DNA from: Candidatus Saganbacteria bacterium
GTDB lineage: Bacteria > Margulisbacteria > WOR-1 > O2-12-FULL-45-9 > XYB2-FULL-48-7
DNA: 45,604 bases
Direction: 5' to 3'
Assembly: GCA_016939335.1 (NCBI GenBank)
Contig: JAFGHC010000003.1
Location: 1-45,604, forward strand
How positions within the stretch are numbered: the stretch's first letter is position 1; each line of letters starts with the position of its first letter. The translations under genes were made by a program, and so were the position numbers. The notes beneath the pieces are model-generated. The model was not told the DNA's origin. It did not search any database and saw only the letters and a list, made by a program, of their open reading frames with translations. Positions 23,887 through 33,135 of this stretch are shown here, in pieces.

Positions 23887-25499
23887 CGGGTAAAGATATA
23901 CGCTCCTTCGCCGAAGGCCTTGAACAGTTTCGGCGACTTGATCGAATAAAACAGATCGAACGACAGGTCGCCTTTATGCTCCCGTCCGTTAAGGAACAGC
24001 TTCCCGGGCAAATAGGTATCTTCTCTGGTAATGCCGACTTTGACCGTAGTTTTGCCGCTATTTTCCACCTTCAGGAAGACCCTGTTTTTTAAATATCCCG
24101 GCAAGCCGGTGATCCGGAAGTCCGCTTCGTTGCTGCCCAGGGAAGCGAGCGTCCCCCGGCCGACCTCTATTTTCCCATCCGCCCCCAGGACCGTTACAGA
24201 TAACCGCCCCTCACCCCGCACCGTCAGCTTCAGCGCCGTGATATCTTCGATCCGGTTCCAGAGGAAATATTCCTGGGTCAGGTTCTGCCCCGGCGCCAGT
24301 TCCAGGTAGCCGTCCACATAGTTATCGAAGGCCGAGCGCTCGTTCTCCAGCCCAGCGATCTTCCCGGGATCGGTATAATACACTATATAATACGGCGGCG
24401 AGACCTCGTCCTTGAGATGGAAAGAACTGGTCGCCCGCGGGCGCTGGAGAAAACCAGACATCACCCCCCACAAATAATTGGGCGGCGTACCGGGCGGCTC
24501 GCGCGACACCAGGTTAAACAGCTTGGCGTCGTCCGGTATGTTCTTGTTGCAGTATTCCATAAAATCGGCGAACTTCTTGTCCCCGACCACGATCTCCCGT
24601 TTGGCTAACTTATCCTTACCCCAGTAGAGGCCTACGTCCCGCGCCGCCCCTTTCAGATAAAAAATCCCGTTCCTGGTTTCCAGAACCGTCCAGCAGAAAT
24701 AAAAGGCCAGGAAGAAGCCCGCAACAATAAGCACGCCGTAACGGCGGTTCAGTTTGAAGGTATTCACCGCCAGCAGGCCGAGCGCCGCCAGGGCCAGAAG
24801 GGCCAGGAGATACGGCGTCAAGACAATGTTAAAAGAATTCCAAATGAAAAGCGGCGAGGCCATGGCAAAACAGCTTCCCAGTTTCGGGTCACCGTAACGG
24901 AGCAGTCCGCTCCAGCCCGCCCGAATCAGCGTCCCCGGATTGGCCCGGATGAACTTCACGCTTTTGATCTCAACCTGTTTGGCCTGCGGACCGAAATTCA
25001 CTAAAATATCTTTGACGATCCACTGCCAGGCGCCATGCGCCCTCATATAAATGAGCCGTCGCCCGAAGCGGCCGCGCAGGCCCGAATCAAAATCCATGCC
25101 GAAATTGTATTGAAACCCTCTATTATAACGAGAAACAAATAAAAGCCGGCCCGGCTCAAACGCCTGATCGCTCTTCAGTTCCAGGGCGATCACATCATAA
25201 AGATCAGCGTCAACATTGACGTTCGGCACCAGAAAGAATATCGGCGCGCCGTTCGCCGCCGTTTTAGTGAGGCGAATAAAGCCTGCTTGCTGTTCGACCG
25301 TAACACCGGCCGAGACCTGGAAGGCCGGCGCCGGAGAGGCGAAAGAAATCTCCTTCTCCTCTTGAGGCAATGACGATAATACCAGGAACAGCAAGGCCAG
25401 CGACGCTATCAGGCCGGCGACGGCAGGCTTAAAAGAAGGGATTTTACGTTTAAGTTGATCTGGGCTATTTGCCGGTTTCTTCTTTTTCTTCTTCGTCAA
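23883..25499 (-). CDS. Membrane-anchored protein, unrecognised
   Basis: 538 aa. It starts with a lysine run (MTKKKKKKP), then a transmembrane segment (about 26-46), a beta-rich extracytoplasmic domain (about 50-215), two or three hydrophobic segments (about 218-275) and a C-terminal extracytoplasmic domain whose last 120 residues look like a beta-sandwich (LKLTVRGEGRLSVTVLG). No motif identifies a family. It lies in one overlapping set with a GT-C-like protein, GT2 and radical SAM protein, so it may be an accessory to the same glycan pathway. Function unknown. Confidence 0.65.
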   Translation of the reverse strand: MTKKKKKKPANSPDQLKRKIPSFKPAVAGLIASLALLFLVLSSLPQEEKEISFASPAPAFQVSAGVTVEQQAGFIRLTKTAANGAPIFFLVPNVNVDADLYDVIALELKSDQAFEPGRLLFVSRYNRGFQYNFGMDFDSGLRGRFGRRLIYMRAHGAWQWIVKDILVNFGPQAKQVEIKSVKFIRANPGTLIRAGWSGLLRYGDPKLGSCFAMASPLFIWNSFNIVLTPYLLALLALAALGLLAVNTFKLNRRYGVLIVAGFFLAFYFCWTVLETRNGIFYLKGAARDVGLYWGKDKLAKREIVVGDKKFADFMEYCNKNIPDDAKLFNLVSREPPGTPPNYLWGVMSGFLQRPRATSSFHLKDEVSPPYYIVYYTDPGKIAGLENERSAFDNYVDGYLELAPGQNLTQEYFLWNRIEDITALKLTVRGEGRLSVTVLGADGKIEVGRGTLASLGSNEADFRITGLPGYLKNRVFLKVENSGKTTVKVGITREDTYLPGKLFLNGREHKGDLSFDLFYSIKSPKLFKAFGEGAYIFTR

Positions 25500-25510
25500 T
25501 TAACCTTTCC

Positions 25511-26530
25511 TCAAAGCGGCCGGCCAACCGCTTTGGCCACCAGCTTCAACTCTGCCATCAAGCCGGCAAATGTCTCCGGCTTGAGCGACTGCGCGCCGTC
25601 GGACTTCGCTTCGTCCGGCCGCGGATGGACCTCGATCATCAGGCCGTCGGCGCCGGCGGCGACCGCCGCCCGGGCGATCGCCGGCACCAGGTCCCATTCG
25701 CCGGTGCCGTGGCTCGGATCGACGATGACCGGCAGGTGGGTCAGCTTCTTGACGACCGGGACAGCGTTGATATCGACCGTGTTCCGGGTGATCGTTTCGA
25801 ACGTCCTGATCCCCCGCTCGCAGAGCACGACCTGCTTGTTCCCTTCGGAGAGAATGTATTCCGCCGACATCAGCCACTCCTGGACGGTCGAGCCGGGCCC
25901 CCGTTTCAACAAAATCGGCTTCTTGGCCCTGCCGACCTCTTTCAATAAATTGAAATTGGCCATGTTGCGCGCGCCGACCTGCAGCATATCGGCGTAGCGC
26001 GCGACCAGTTCGACGTCCCGCGTGTCCATCACTTCGGTCACGAACGGCAGGCCGGTCTGCCGGCGCGCTTCGGCCATGAACTTTAACCCCTGCTCGCCCA
26101 GGCCCTGAAAAGCGTACGGCGAAGTGCGCGGCTTGAACGCGCCCCCGCGCAAAACGTTCGCGCCCGCCTTTTTGACCGCCGCCGCCGCCTCTAAAAATTC
26201 CTTTTCACCCTCGACGGAACAGGGCCCGGCCATGATGGCAAGTTTCTGCCCGGCGCCGATCCGCACGCCCCCCGGCAGTTCCACCACCGTGTCTTCTTTC
26301 CTGAATTCCCGGCTGACCAGCTTGTACGGCTTGCGGATCGGCACGATCTCGGAGACGCCGGGGAGCATCTGAAGCGTTTCCAGCTGGATGGCCGATCTGT
26401 CGCCGATGGCGCCGATGACGGTCCGTTCCGCCCCTTTGGAGAGATGGACGCCGAAGCCGCTCCTTTTCAGCCGGTCGGTCACCTGGCCGATCTGTTCTTC
26501 GGTGGCGTCGGGCCGCATGATGATGATCAT
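25511..26530 (-). CDS. aroF: 3-deoxy-7-phosphoheptulonate synthase (type I-beta)
   Basis: 339 aa from ATG 26530, which overlaps the chorismate mutase stop by ATGA; the longer track ORF is wrong. First step of the shikimate pathway: PEP plus erythrose-4-phosphate to DAHP. An N-terminal ferredoxin-like regulatory domain (about 1-70, [16 protein letters not shown]) precedes the TIM barrel with [45 protein letters not shown] and DPSHGTG. This is the Thermotoga/Bacillus class, usually feedback-inhibited through the N-terminal domain or a linked chorismate mutase. Paired with aroH immediately upstream. Confidence 0.95.
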   Translation of the reverse strand: MIIIMRPDATEEQIGQVTDRLKRSGFGVHLSKGAERTVIGAIGDRSAIQLETLQMLPGVSEIVPIRKPYKLVSREFRKEDTVVELPGGVRIGAGQKLAIMAGPCSVEGEKEFLEAAAAVKKAGANVLRGGAFKPRTSPYAFQGLGEQGLKFMAEARRQTGLPFVTEVMDTRDVELVARYADMLQVGARNMANFNLLKEVGRAKKPILLKRGPGSTVQEWLMSAEYILSEGNKQVVLCERGIRTFETITRNTVDINAVPVVKKLTHLPVIVDPSHGTGEWDLVPAIARAAVAAGADGLMIEVHPRPDEAKSDGAQSLKPETFAGLMAELKLVAKAVGRPL

Positions 26531-26895
26531 CGGTCGTCCCTTAACTTTTTGGCGCCGCGCAGATAAACGTGCTTCATCTCGCTCTGTTTTTTGGCGGTAT
26601 TGGCCTGCACCAGGACCCGGATGCAGTCGGCCAGCCCGTGCGGCACGGCGATCTCCTGCAGGCAAATGAGCGGGGTTTCCTTCCAGCCCAGCTCGCGGCT
26701 GGCGGCGACTGCGGGGAACTCGGCGTTCAGCCCCGGCGTGGCGGAAAAAAAGATCGCGGCGATCTCCCCGACCGCCAGCGCGTTCTCCCGCACCATCCGC
26801 TCCAGCAGTTCGCGGGTGGCGGAGATAATTTCTTCCTTGGTATTGGCGGCGACCGTCGTCGCCCCCCTGATCCCCCGGAGAGCCATGATGGTCAT
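26527..26895 (-). CDS. aroH: Chorismate mutase, AroH class
   Basis: 122 aa. Converts chorismate to prephenate for Phe/Tyr synthesis. The AroH trimeric fold is recognised from [17 protein letters not shown] at the N-terminus (active-site Arg), [13 protein letters not shown], the active-site segment [16 protein letters not shown] with the catalytic Arg, and [11 protein letters not shown] with Tyr/Arg at the C-terminus. ATG 26895 overlaps the upstream stop by ATGA; the ATG at 26886 fits the family's usual start better and is the alternative. Monofunctional, and co-translated with DAHP synthase. Confidence 0.93.
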   Translation of the reverse strand: MTIMALRGIRGATTVAANTKEEIISATRELLERMVRENALAVGEIAAIFFSATPGLNAEFPAVAASRELGWKETPLICLQEIAVPHGLADCIRVLVQANTAKKQSEMKHVYLRGAKKLRDDR

Positions 26896-28268
26896 CTTAG
26901 CACGGCCGGGCGGCGCCCGGCAAGCTGCCGCATAAGCTGAAGGCCAGCGCCGCGATTGGCGCGGGCAATGGCAAAATCGGGCTTAAGCCGCAAGGCCCGG
27001 TCAAAATCGGCCAGCGCTTCTTTCAAGCGGAGATTTTCGGCGTGAGCCAGACCCCGCATGTTCCAGGCCTCGGCCGCCGCCGGGTAACGGCGGACCACGC
27101 TGTCCCAGAGCGTCAAACTGTTCCGCCAGACCGCTTCCTGCCGCAGCGTGAGCGGCAGCAGGGCGATTATCAGGAGGACAAAAAGCGCGCCGGTCAGCCG
27201 GTTCCAGGGGAGCAGCGCGGCCAGCCAGAAAAAAACGCCGAGCGCCGGCAAATAGGTGAAGCGGTCGGCGGCCGGGCCGACCGAAATGAGAAAACACGAG
27301 GGCAAAAGCGTCAGCAGGAAGAAAAGCCCGCCGAACAGCGCCCGGCGTTCTCGGGTCAGCCGGCAGAAAAGATAAACGAGCGCACAGAGAAGCAGCGGCG
27401 CCAGCCAGTAGAGCGGCGGCAAACCGCTGAACGCCTTCTGGCTGAAAGAGACGCCCGGATAAAGCGGCGGATCAAACCAGGGGAAAACTATCCTCGGTAA
27501 AAAATAAAAAAGCAGCCGGTAGGCGCCGATGACAACATTATATGCGGAAAAAGGCGGGTCGTGGGTCAAGCCGCCGGTAAACTGCCTCGCCAGCAGGGCG
27601 AGCGCGCCGCCGAGCGCCGCCAGGCAAAAGAAAGGCAGTTTGGCGCGCCAGGCGGTCCGGTCGGCCTTACCTTTAAAATAATAATCGAGCGCCAGCAGGA
27701 CAAAAGGAAAGCTGACCGCCGCGGCCTTTGAGAGCAGCGAGGCGAAGAACAAGAAAAATGAGGCCGCCAGCCAGCGCCGGCCGCCCGCTTTAAGATATTT
27801 AATGTAAGAAAGGAGCGCCGCCAGATAAAATGCCGCGTAAAGCATGTCCTTGCGTTCCATCGCCCAGGCGACCGACTCGACATGCGCCGGATGCAGGCCG
27901 AAAAGGAGCGCCAGGCCCGCGGCCGCCGGCAGGCGCCAGCCGAGCGCCAGCGCCAGCGGCAGGACCAGGCCGCTATTAATTAAGTGCAGCAGCAAATTAT
28001 CGAGATGGTAAACCAGCGGGTTCAGCCCGAAAAAACGGTATTCGAGGGCGTGGGAAAAAGTGACCAGCGGATGATAAAGGCCGAAATGGAAAGAGCCGAA
28101 GATCGCCGCAAGATTGGCTGGGGCAAGGCTCCTGATCTGCTGATTGTTGGCGATAATCGTCGCGTCGTCCCAGCTGACAAATTCATATGAGAGGACCGGC
28201 AGATAAACCAGCCCGACCAGCGCCGCGACCGCCGCTCCGGCCAGGAAAACGCGCGCCCGTTTGGTCAT
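26892..28268 (-). CDS. TMTC-like polytopic membrane protein with TPR tail
   Basis: 458 aa. About ten hydrophobic segments, an acidic pair in the first loop ([10 protein letters not shown]), then [25 protein letters not shown] and [19 protein letters not shown], which are signature blocks of the TMTC/DUF1736-like GT-C family. Two TPR units (about 385-450) end the protein. Eukaryotic TMTCs are O-mannosyltransferases; the bacterial relatives are largely uncharacterised. Same architecture as 7420-8985, with divergent sequence. Overlaps birA and aroH by 4 bp each; the grouping with aromatic synthesis genes looks like operon convenience. Confidence 0.78.
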   Translation of the reverse strand: MTKRARVFLAGAAVAALVGLVYLPVLSYEFVSWDDATIIANNQQIRSLAPANLAAIFGSFHFGLYHPLVTFSHALEYRFFGLNPLVYHLDNLLLHLINSGLVLPLALALGWRLPAAAGLALLFGLHPAHVESVAWAMERKDMLYAAFYLAALLSYIKYLKAGGRRWLAASFFLFFASLLSKAAAVSFPFVLLALDYYFKGKADRTAWRAKLPFFCLAALGGALALLARQFTGGLTHDPPFSAYNVVIGAYRLLFYFLPRIVFPWFDPPLYPGVSFSQKAFSGLPPLYWLAPLLLCALVYLFCRLTRERRALFGGLFFLLTLLPSCFLISVGPAADRFTYLPALGVFFWLAALLPWNRLTGALFVLLIIALLPLTLRQEAVWRNSLTLWDSVVRRYPAAAEAWNMRGLAHAENLRLKEALADFDRALRLKPDFAIARANRGAGLQLMRQLAGRRPAVLR

Positions 28269-28816
28269 CGTTTTTCCAAGAACTCCCGGTATTCCCGGTC
28301 AAGCAAGCCGGACAAAAGAGCGGCGCAGCGGGCCAGGTTGAATTTACGCTTCGCCTCGATCGCCAGCGAGGTCGCGCTGGCGCGGAGCGGGGCCGGAAAA
28401 GCGCGGCGGGGCGCATTGACATTCAGACCGATGCCGATGATGATGTGGCCGGAGGGGAGCCGTTCCGTCAGTATCCCGCCCACTTTTTTGCCGCGCACCC
28501 GGAGATCGTTCGGCCATTTGATCACGACAGGCAATTTGGCCAAGCGGACGATCAGCGCCCGCGCCGCCAGCGCGCTCAATAAAGTGAGCGGGGCAAGGTC
28601 GCGCGGGTCCTTGTACGGCTTGACCACCGCGGAAAAATAAAGGTTGCCGGGCGGCGAAAACCACGCGCTGCCGGGCTTGCCGCGGCCGCGCGTCTGCCGG
28701 CCGGCCACCACCACCAGCCCTTCACCCCCGCCTTTTTTGATCAGCCGCCGCGCTTCGTCGCTGGTCGAATCGATCGTCCGGCAACGGACTATTTTTTTGC
28801 CGATTATCTTGCTCAT
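28265..28816 (-). CDS. birA: Biotin-[acetyl-CoA-carboxylase] ligase, catalytic domain only
   Basis: 183 aa, the short BirA/BPL form. Attaches biotin to the carboxyl carrier protein of biotin-dependent carboxylases. The biotinyl-adenylate loop is seen as GRGKPGSAWFSPPGNLYFS near residues 44-62, and KWPNDLRVRGKKVGGILTE near 98-116 carries the catalytic Lys. There is no N-terminal helix-turn-helix, so it cannot be the biotin-operon repressor, and the C-terminal SH3-like domain is absent or very reduced. Overlaps neighbours on both sides by 4 bp. Confidence 0.92.
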   Translation of the reverse strand: MSKIIGKKIVRCRTIDSTSDEARRLIKKGGGEGLVVVAGRQTRGRGKPGSAWFSPPGNLYFSAVVKPYKDPRDLAPLTLLSALAARALIVRLAKLPVVIKWPNDLRVRGKKVGGILTERLPSGHIIIGIGLNVNAPRRAFPAPLRASATSLAIEAKRKFNLARCAALLSGLLDREYREFLEKR

Positions 28817-30201
28817 CTGGCCTTATAAATATAAATATCGCCGATCTGCTTCACCCGCTCCAGGCCGGACGCGGCGCGCGGGGCCCGGCTGATAAAATAG
28901 TTCGCGCGGCCGGCGGCCGCCGGCCCGGGCGCGTTGAAAAAGACCGGAATATCTTTGTGCAGATAATAATAGCCGGGGCTCCAGTGCCAATTATAGACGT
29001 CATCGGAAAGGCCCCTGATGTCCGGGCGGCCGGAAAGGTACCGATAGGCCCTGATCTTTGCCCGCAATACCGTCCAGGCCGGCTGGCGGCCGTCGAGATA
29101 GCTGGAACGGTAACCGAGGTCGCCCCAGGTAAATTTCCCGGCCGAATAGACCGAAAAAAAGATAAAGCCAGCCGCGCCCGCCCCCAGCCATGCCCGGCGG
29201 AGCTCCGGCCGGCTTATTCTTGACAGGAGCGTCTCCGCGCCGAGCGCGGCGGCGATCATCAGCAGCGGCCAGCAGAGAAAAATATAACGGTATTCTTTGC
29301 TGGCGATCCCCGTGTGAAGAATAAAATAGAACAGCAGCGCCGCCCAGAGCAGCTTGACCCTGGGCCAAGAGAGCCAGGCCAGGCCGCACAGCAAGGGGAA
29401 TAAATAACCCTGCATACGCCAGCCGGTCCGGACATACCAGTCGAACGGGGTCAGCAAAGAGCTGGTCGCGCCCCCCCGGACCAGGTAGAAATCGAACGAA
29501 TATAACAATGAATGGAACAACCTGCCCCAGATCAACCAATCCAGAACGCCGGCCGCGACGCTGACCGCCAGGGCCGAATATAAATAATGCCTTAAAAGCT
29601 TCCGGTCGGCCGCCTTAAACCCGTACCAAAAAGAGAGCGCCGGCGGCAGGGCCAAGAGGAACAAATTCTGATAACGGACCATCCCCCCCAGGGCGAGGAG
29701 CAAGCCGGACCAAAGCAGATCGCGCGGGCGCTTGTCCCGCAAGCCGCGCTCGGCAAAAAACAAGCCCGGCAAAATTAAATAGACGGCGAACAGATCGCCG
29801 AAAGCCTTCGGCGCGAAAAAGATGAATTCGTACCAGAACGCGACCAGACAGGCGGCGATCGAGCCGGCCAAGCGGTTGCCGAACGTTTTGGCGTATTGAT
29901 AGGCGAAAACTATCAGGCTGAGCGACATCAGGCAGAGGGCAACACGCACCGTCGCGGTATAGGCGAAAGAGCCGTGCCCGGAGAGGTATTTAAAAGGAAA
30001 GATAACGGCGGCCAGGAAAAGCGGGACCAGGTACGAGCGCAAACCCGCGACATATTCCCAGGGAACGATCCCGTAACCGAAAACGAGACGGTGGGCCTGT
30101 TCCAGCGACTGAAAGATCTCGTCCGGCCAGGCGATATTTTCCAGGCAGAAAGCGGCCGCGAGCCTGAGCGCGCCGCCCAGGAACAAAATTATATAAATCA
30201 A
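28813..30201 (-). CDS. GT22-like (ALG9/PIG-M type) mannosyltransferase-like membrane protein
   Basis: 462 aa with 9-11 hydrophobic segments. The first loop has WPDEIFQSLEQAHRLVFGYG, matching the HPDE-type catalytic motif and QxxE block of GT22 (Alg9/PIG-B) enzymes, and near residue 310 SKEYRYIFLCWPLLM matches their HKE(F/Y)RF motif. GT22 enzymes add alpha-mannose from dolichol-phosphate mannose; in bacteria the donor would be a polyprenyl phosphate sugar. The acceptor here is unknown. ATGA overlap with the SLH-porin upstream suggests coupling to envelope assembly. Confidence 0.75.
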   Translation of the reverse strand: MIYIILFLGGALRLAAAFCLENIAWPDEIFQSLEQAHRLVFGYGIVPWEYVAGLRSYLVPLFLAAVIFPFKYLSGHGSFAYTATVRVALCLMSLSLIVFAYQYAKTFGNRLAGSIAACLVAFWYEFIFFAPKAFGDLFAVYLILPGLFFAERGLRDKRPRDLLWSGLLLALGGMVRYQNLFLLALPPALSFWYGFKAADRKLLRHYLYSALAVSVAAGVLDWLIWGRLFHSLLYSFDFYLVRGGATSSLLTPFDWYVRTGWRMQGYLFPLLCGLAWLSWPRVKLLWAALLFYFILHTGIASKEYRYIFLCWPLLMIAAALGAETLLSRISRPELRRAWLGAGAAGFIFFSVYSAGKFTWGDLGYRSSYLDGRQPAWTVLRAKIRAYRYLSGRPDIRGLSDDVYNWHWSPGYYYLHKDIPVFFNAPGPAAAGRANYFISRAPRAASGLERVKQIGDIYIYKAR

Positions 30202-31637
30202 AACCGGTAAAGCAGGCCGACGGCCGCCAGGTCAGAAGTGTCGCCGGTGCTTTTGTCCTGATGGACGCGGTAGGCGGCGTCGAGGTCGACATTGGGGGCA
30301 AGATTATATTCGATCCCTCCCTGCGCCGTCAATCTCGCTTTGCCGCCCTGGTAACGGTAGTCGCTCCCCAGCCGGATATCGCCTTTACCGATCAGTTTCG
30401 TCCGGTCGGAAACGACCTGTTCCACCTGGCCGCCGAAGTTGACGGTGCCGTTCTCGAGCGGCCGGTCGAAGCTGTCAAGCCCGGCCAGTTCGAGTTGTTC
30501 GGCCGCAAAGGCCGGATCGATATATTCCGAACCGACTTTGGCCGCGTTGATCGTAATGACCGTGCCGGTATCGAGCGGGTCTTTCAGGGAAACCGAACCC
30601 TTGACCATCATCTTGCTCGGCGTTTTACCCAGCGCCACGGTGGCTCCCGCTTCGGCCTTTCCCCCCAGCGGCGCGGAGAAACCGACCTTGGCCTTGACGC
30701 TGCGCTCTTCGGCCGAGAACAGGCCGCGGGAGATATAATCACCGATCAGGTTGATCCTGAACGAATTAAGCAGCAGGAACCGTTCCAGCGTGTAGCTGAT
30801 CGTGCCGGAGAGCCAGCCGGTATTGACCCGGCCGCTGGCATCAAGCGTAGCTCCCTGCACCGAGCGGAAAGAACCGAGCACCTCGGCCCCGAACAGCTTG
30901 GTCGAAGCCGCCACGCCGGTGTCGGGCCGCCGGTAAACGACGCCGACCTCGCTCGGGAAAGCGCCCGTCGGGTCGGCCAGATGCTGTTTGGCGCCGGGGC
31001 CGTAAGTCAGCTGCAAATTGACCGGCTCACTGAAGATCAGGCCCGGCGAATCAAATTTGATATTGGACTCGATCGCCAGCAGCTCGGAGGCCAGCGCGCC
31101 GTTGCCGGGAAATTGGCCGGTCCCGTCGTTAAAATAACCGAAGTCCATCGTATCCAGATTGATCTTGACGCTGGCGCCGTCACCCAGCTCTTTTTTCGCC
31201 TCAAGGACCAGCCGGTAGTTGGCCAGGCCGGTCCGCGCCGCGCCGGGCTGCGGGGACGAGAGGACATTCCCTTCTTTCCAGTTGCCCTCGTAATTCCCGG
31301 ACAGGCTGAAGCTCTCGCGCGTCGCGTTCTTTATCTCCACCAGCTGGTCGCGCAACGCCTTGAGCTCCGCCTTGAGGTCCTCGCCGGCGACCGCCTTGGC
31401 CAGTTTGGCAAGGAAAATCGCCGTTTCGTAGCGGTTGATCGGCTTGTCGCCCCGGAAAGTGCCGTCGGGATATCCTTTGGTCACTCCTAACTTAACCAGG
31501 TCATAGACCGAGGCAGCCGCCCAGTGGTCGCCGGGAATATCATTAAGCCTGAGCCGGGACAGACCGGCCGGCCCCTCGGCCCCGGCCAGCGAACAGAGGC
31601 TGAACATTAATAAAAAGGCGATCAGCGGTTTTTTCAT
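30198..31637 (-). CDS. SLH-domain outer-membrane beta-barrel protein 1
   Basis: 479 aa from ATG 31637 (MKKPLIAFLLMFSLCSLAGA gives a clean signal peptide; the track start is a TTG four codons earlier). One SLH domain (about 30-85: DIPGDHWAAASVYDLVKLGVTKGYPDGTFRGD), a short coiled coil (about 90-112) and a C-terminal barrel of alternating beta strands ending in Phe (LLYRF), the usual outer-membrane insertion signal. This matches OmpM/SLH-porins that tether the outer membrane to a cell-wall polymer in diderms without Braun lipoprotein. Paralogue of 31807-33135. Confidence 0.85.
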   Translation of the reverse strand: MKKPLIAFLLMFSLCSLAGAEGPAGLSRLRLNDIPGDHWAAASVYDLVKLGVTKGYPDGTFRGDKPINRYETAIFLAKLAKAVAGEDLKAELKALRDQLVEIKNATRESFSLSGNYEGNWKEGNVLSSPQPGAARTGLANYRLVLEAKKELGDGASVKINLDTMDFGYFNDGTGQFPGNGALASELLAIESNIKFDSPGLIFSEPVNLQLTYGPGAKQHLADPTGAFPSEVGVVYRRPDTGVAASTKLFGAEVLGSFRSVQGATLDASGRVNTGWLSGTISYTLERFLLLNSFRINLIGDYISRGLFSAEERSVKAKVGFSAPLGGKAEAGATVALGKTPSKMMVKGSVSLKDPLDTGTVITINAAKVGSEYIDPAFAAEQLELAGLDSFDRPLENGTVNFGGQVEQVVSDRTKLIGKGDIRLGSDYRYQGGKARLTAQGGIEYNLAPNVDLDAAYRVHQDKSTGDTSDLAAVGLLYRF

Positions 31638-31680
31638 ACACCAACCCAAATTTTAGTATAGCATGACGGGGACAAAAAAC

Positions 31681-31810
31681 CAAATAACAAGCATCAAATT
31701 ACAAACAATATCTAAATCACAAGCACCAATTACCAAAACGGGGCACGCTGTTTAGGTCATTGAAATTTCGGTAATTCGGTATTGTTTGTTATTTGTGATT
31801 TGTTATTTAC
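31681..31810. repeat. AT-rich heptad-periodic inverted-repeat element
   Basis: About 130 bp made of two imperfect inverted arms of about 58 bp around a GGGGCACGC-like centre. The arms are themselves 7-bp periodic (CAAATAA, CAAATCA, CAAATAA, CAAACAA when read on the minus strand). It fills the gap between the two SLH genes, and its edge supplies the TAA stop of the upstream SLH protein 2. Confidence 0.75.
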
Positions 31811-33135
31811 AGTCGAAGTTCGGCCTTAAAACCGAGAGAATAAGCCGTATTGTCCGTCTGGTAATTCAGCTCCCAGACCATCTCGCCCAGCCGGCGCCCC
31901 AGGCTCCAGCTGGTGGTGGTAACTTCGAGCGGCCGGGTGTAATCGGCGGCCGAGCTGACGAACCAATCGCCGGCCAAAGTTTTCTCGAATTTCAGACCGA
32001 AGCTGGTCGAGCCGTCGGCCAGGTCGCGGTCAAAAATATCGAAAACATGATAAGAGAATTTTTCGCGGTACTGGCTGCCGAGCCGCTGGACCGTCAGTTC
32101 GAGGCAAGCGGCCAGCGTCAGGCTCCCCCGCAGATAAAGTCCGTGGGGCCAGTCGCTCGCCTTGGCCAGCCCGGCCAGCAAACTGAAGCTGGCCGGCGAA
32201 GCATGGTAAGCCCCCGACAGCTCCAGCCGGAGGTCCCGCCCGCCGTTTTGATCGTAAAAAAAACGGGGGTTGACGGTCAGCTTGAACGGCGAAAAATCCC
32301 CGGTCAGCCGCGGGCTCAATTCGGAAACGGCCAGCTGCCCCGACGGGTCGCTGGAGCGCGAGATCAGGTCGAGCGCAAAAGCTGTCCGGCCGGCCGCCGC
32401 CGCAAAATAAAGGGCGCGCCAGGGCTGCCGGTAATAACTGCCGTCTTCCGCCGGAAAAAGGCCGCTGCCGTCGGCCTGCCGCAGCTCGCCGGGGCCGGAG
32501 GTGACGCGCAAGCTGGCCGCTTCCCAGCTCACCCCGCCCTCCAGGACCAACAGTTCGGTCACGAGGCCGCGCCGGGCGCCGCCCCAACCCGTGTCGAGCG
32601 TGTCAAGATCGATCTTGACGTACGAACTGTCGCTTAAATTCCTGACCGCGCCGCCGCGCAGCCGGTAGCGGGCCGCCGCGCCGCTCCCGGCCGGGCTGAC
32701 GCCAGCCCGCCAGTCGCCCGACGGCTGCGCCCAGTAGCGCGTCTCCCGCCGCTCCTTCTCCCGCTCATATTCGAGCAAAGAGAGTTCCGAGCCGATCTCG
32801 GCCAGCAGTTTTTCGCCGCGGGCCGCGGCCAGGTTGCGCGCGCGCGCGAACTTGGCGAGAAAGGCGGCCAGTTCGTAGCGGCTCATCAGCCGGTCGCCGC
32901 GGTAAGTGCCGTCGGGAAAGCCGCCGGTGATCCCTTGTTTGACCAGGTCGTAGACCGCGTCGTAAGCGTAATGGCCGCTGGGGACGTCCTTGAGGTAAAC
33001 TTCCGCTGAGGCGAAATTAAAAATAAAAAATAAAAAATAAAAAATAAATGTAACGATCCGGAATCTAAATCTTGACCCTTGGCCCTTGACCCTAGACCCT
33101 ATGACCCTATGACCCTTGCCCCTATGACCCTTCAT
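31807..33135 (-). CDS. SLH-domain outer-membrane beta-barrel protein 2
   Basis: 442 aa. Signal peptide (about 1-43), SLH domain (about 45-100: DVPSGHYAYDAVYDLVKQGITGGFPDGTYRGD), short coiled region (SLLEYEREKERRE) and beta-barrel. It ends ELRL rather than the aromatic C-terminus of its paralogue, because the stop lies at the edge of an inserted repeat; the last strand may be altered. Odd: the positively charged N-region (MKGHRGKGHRVIGSRVKGQG) is TGACCCT-type repeat and the hydrophobic core (FIFYFLFFIFNF) is an AAATAAA heptamer array. The ATG overlaps the upstream stop as TGATG and no other ATG is available, so this repeat-encoded leader is likely used. Confidence 0.83.
   Translation of the reverse strand: MKGHRGKGHRVIGSRVKGQGSRFRFRIVTFIFYFLFFIFNFASAEVYLKDVPSGHYAYDAVYDLVKQGITGGFPDGTYRGDRLMSRYELAAFLAKFARARNLAAARGEKLLAEIGSELSLLEYEREKERRETRYWAQPSGDWRAGVSPAGSGAAARYRLRGGAVRNLSDSSYVKIDLDTLDTGWGGARRGLVTELLVLEGGVSWEAASLRVTSGPGELRQADGSGLFPAEDGSYYRQPWRALYFAAAAGRTAFALDLISRSSDPSGQLAVSELSPRLTGDFSPFKLTVNPRFFYDQNGGRDLRLELSGAYHASPASFSLLAGLAKASDWPHGLYLRGSLTLAACLELTVQRLGSQYREKFSYHVFDIFDRDLADGSTSFGLKFEKTLAGDWFVSSAADYTRPLEVTTTSWSLGRRLGEMVWELNYQTDNTAYSLGFKAELRL
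33014..33048. repeat. AAATAAA heptamer array encoding a signal-peptide core
   Basis: Four near-perfect AAATAAA units plus a variant AAATTAA. Read on the minus strand as TTTATTT it encodes the cyclic heptapeptide FIFYFLF in any frame. Confidence 0.88.
33071..33132. repeat. TGACCCT-type repeat encoding the signal-peptide N-region
   Basis: About eight units of TTGACCC/TATGACCC in 7- and 8-bp steps, starting directly after the ATG of SLH protein 2 on the minus strand and reading GHRVIGSRVKGQGS. Confidence 0.88.

Noticed and set aside
30261-31490. 409-aa plus-strand ORF opposite SLH protein 1
   Set aside because: Antisense shadow; no signal peptide, motif or SD, and biased composition.
31681-31810. 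CRISPR array
   Set aside because: The 7-bp periodic AT-rich repeats lack 28-37 bp direct repeats with unique spacers, and no cas gene is present.
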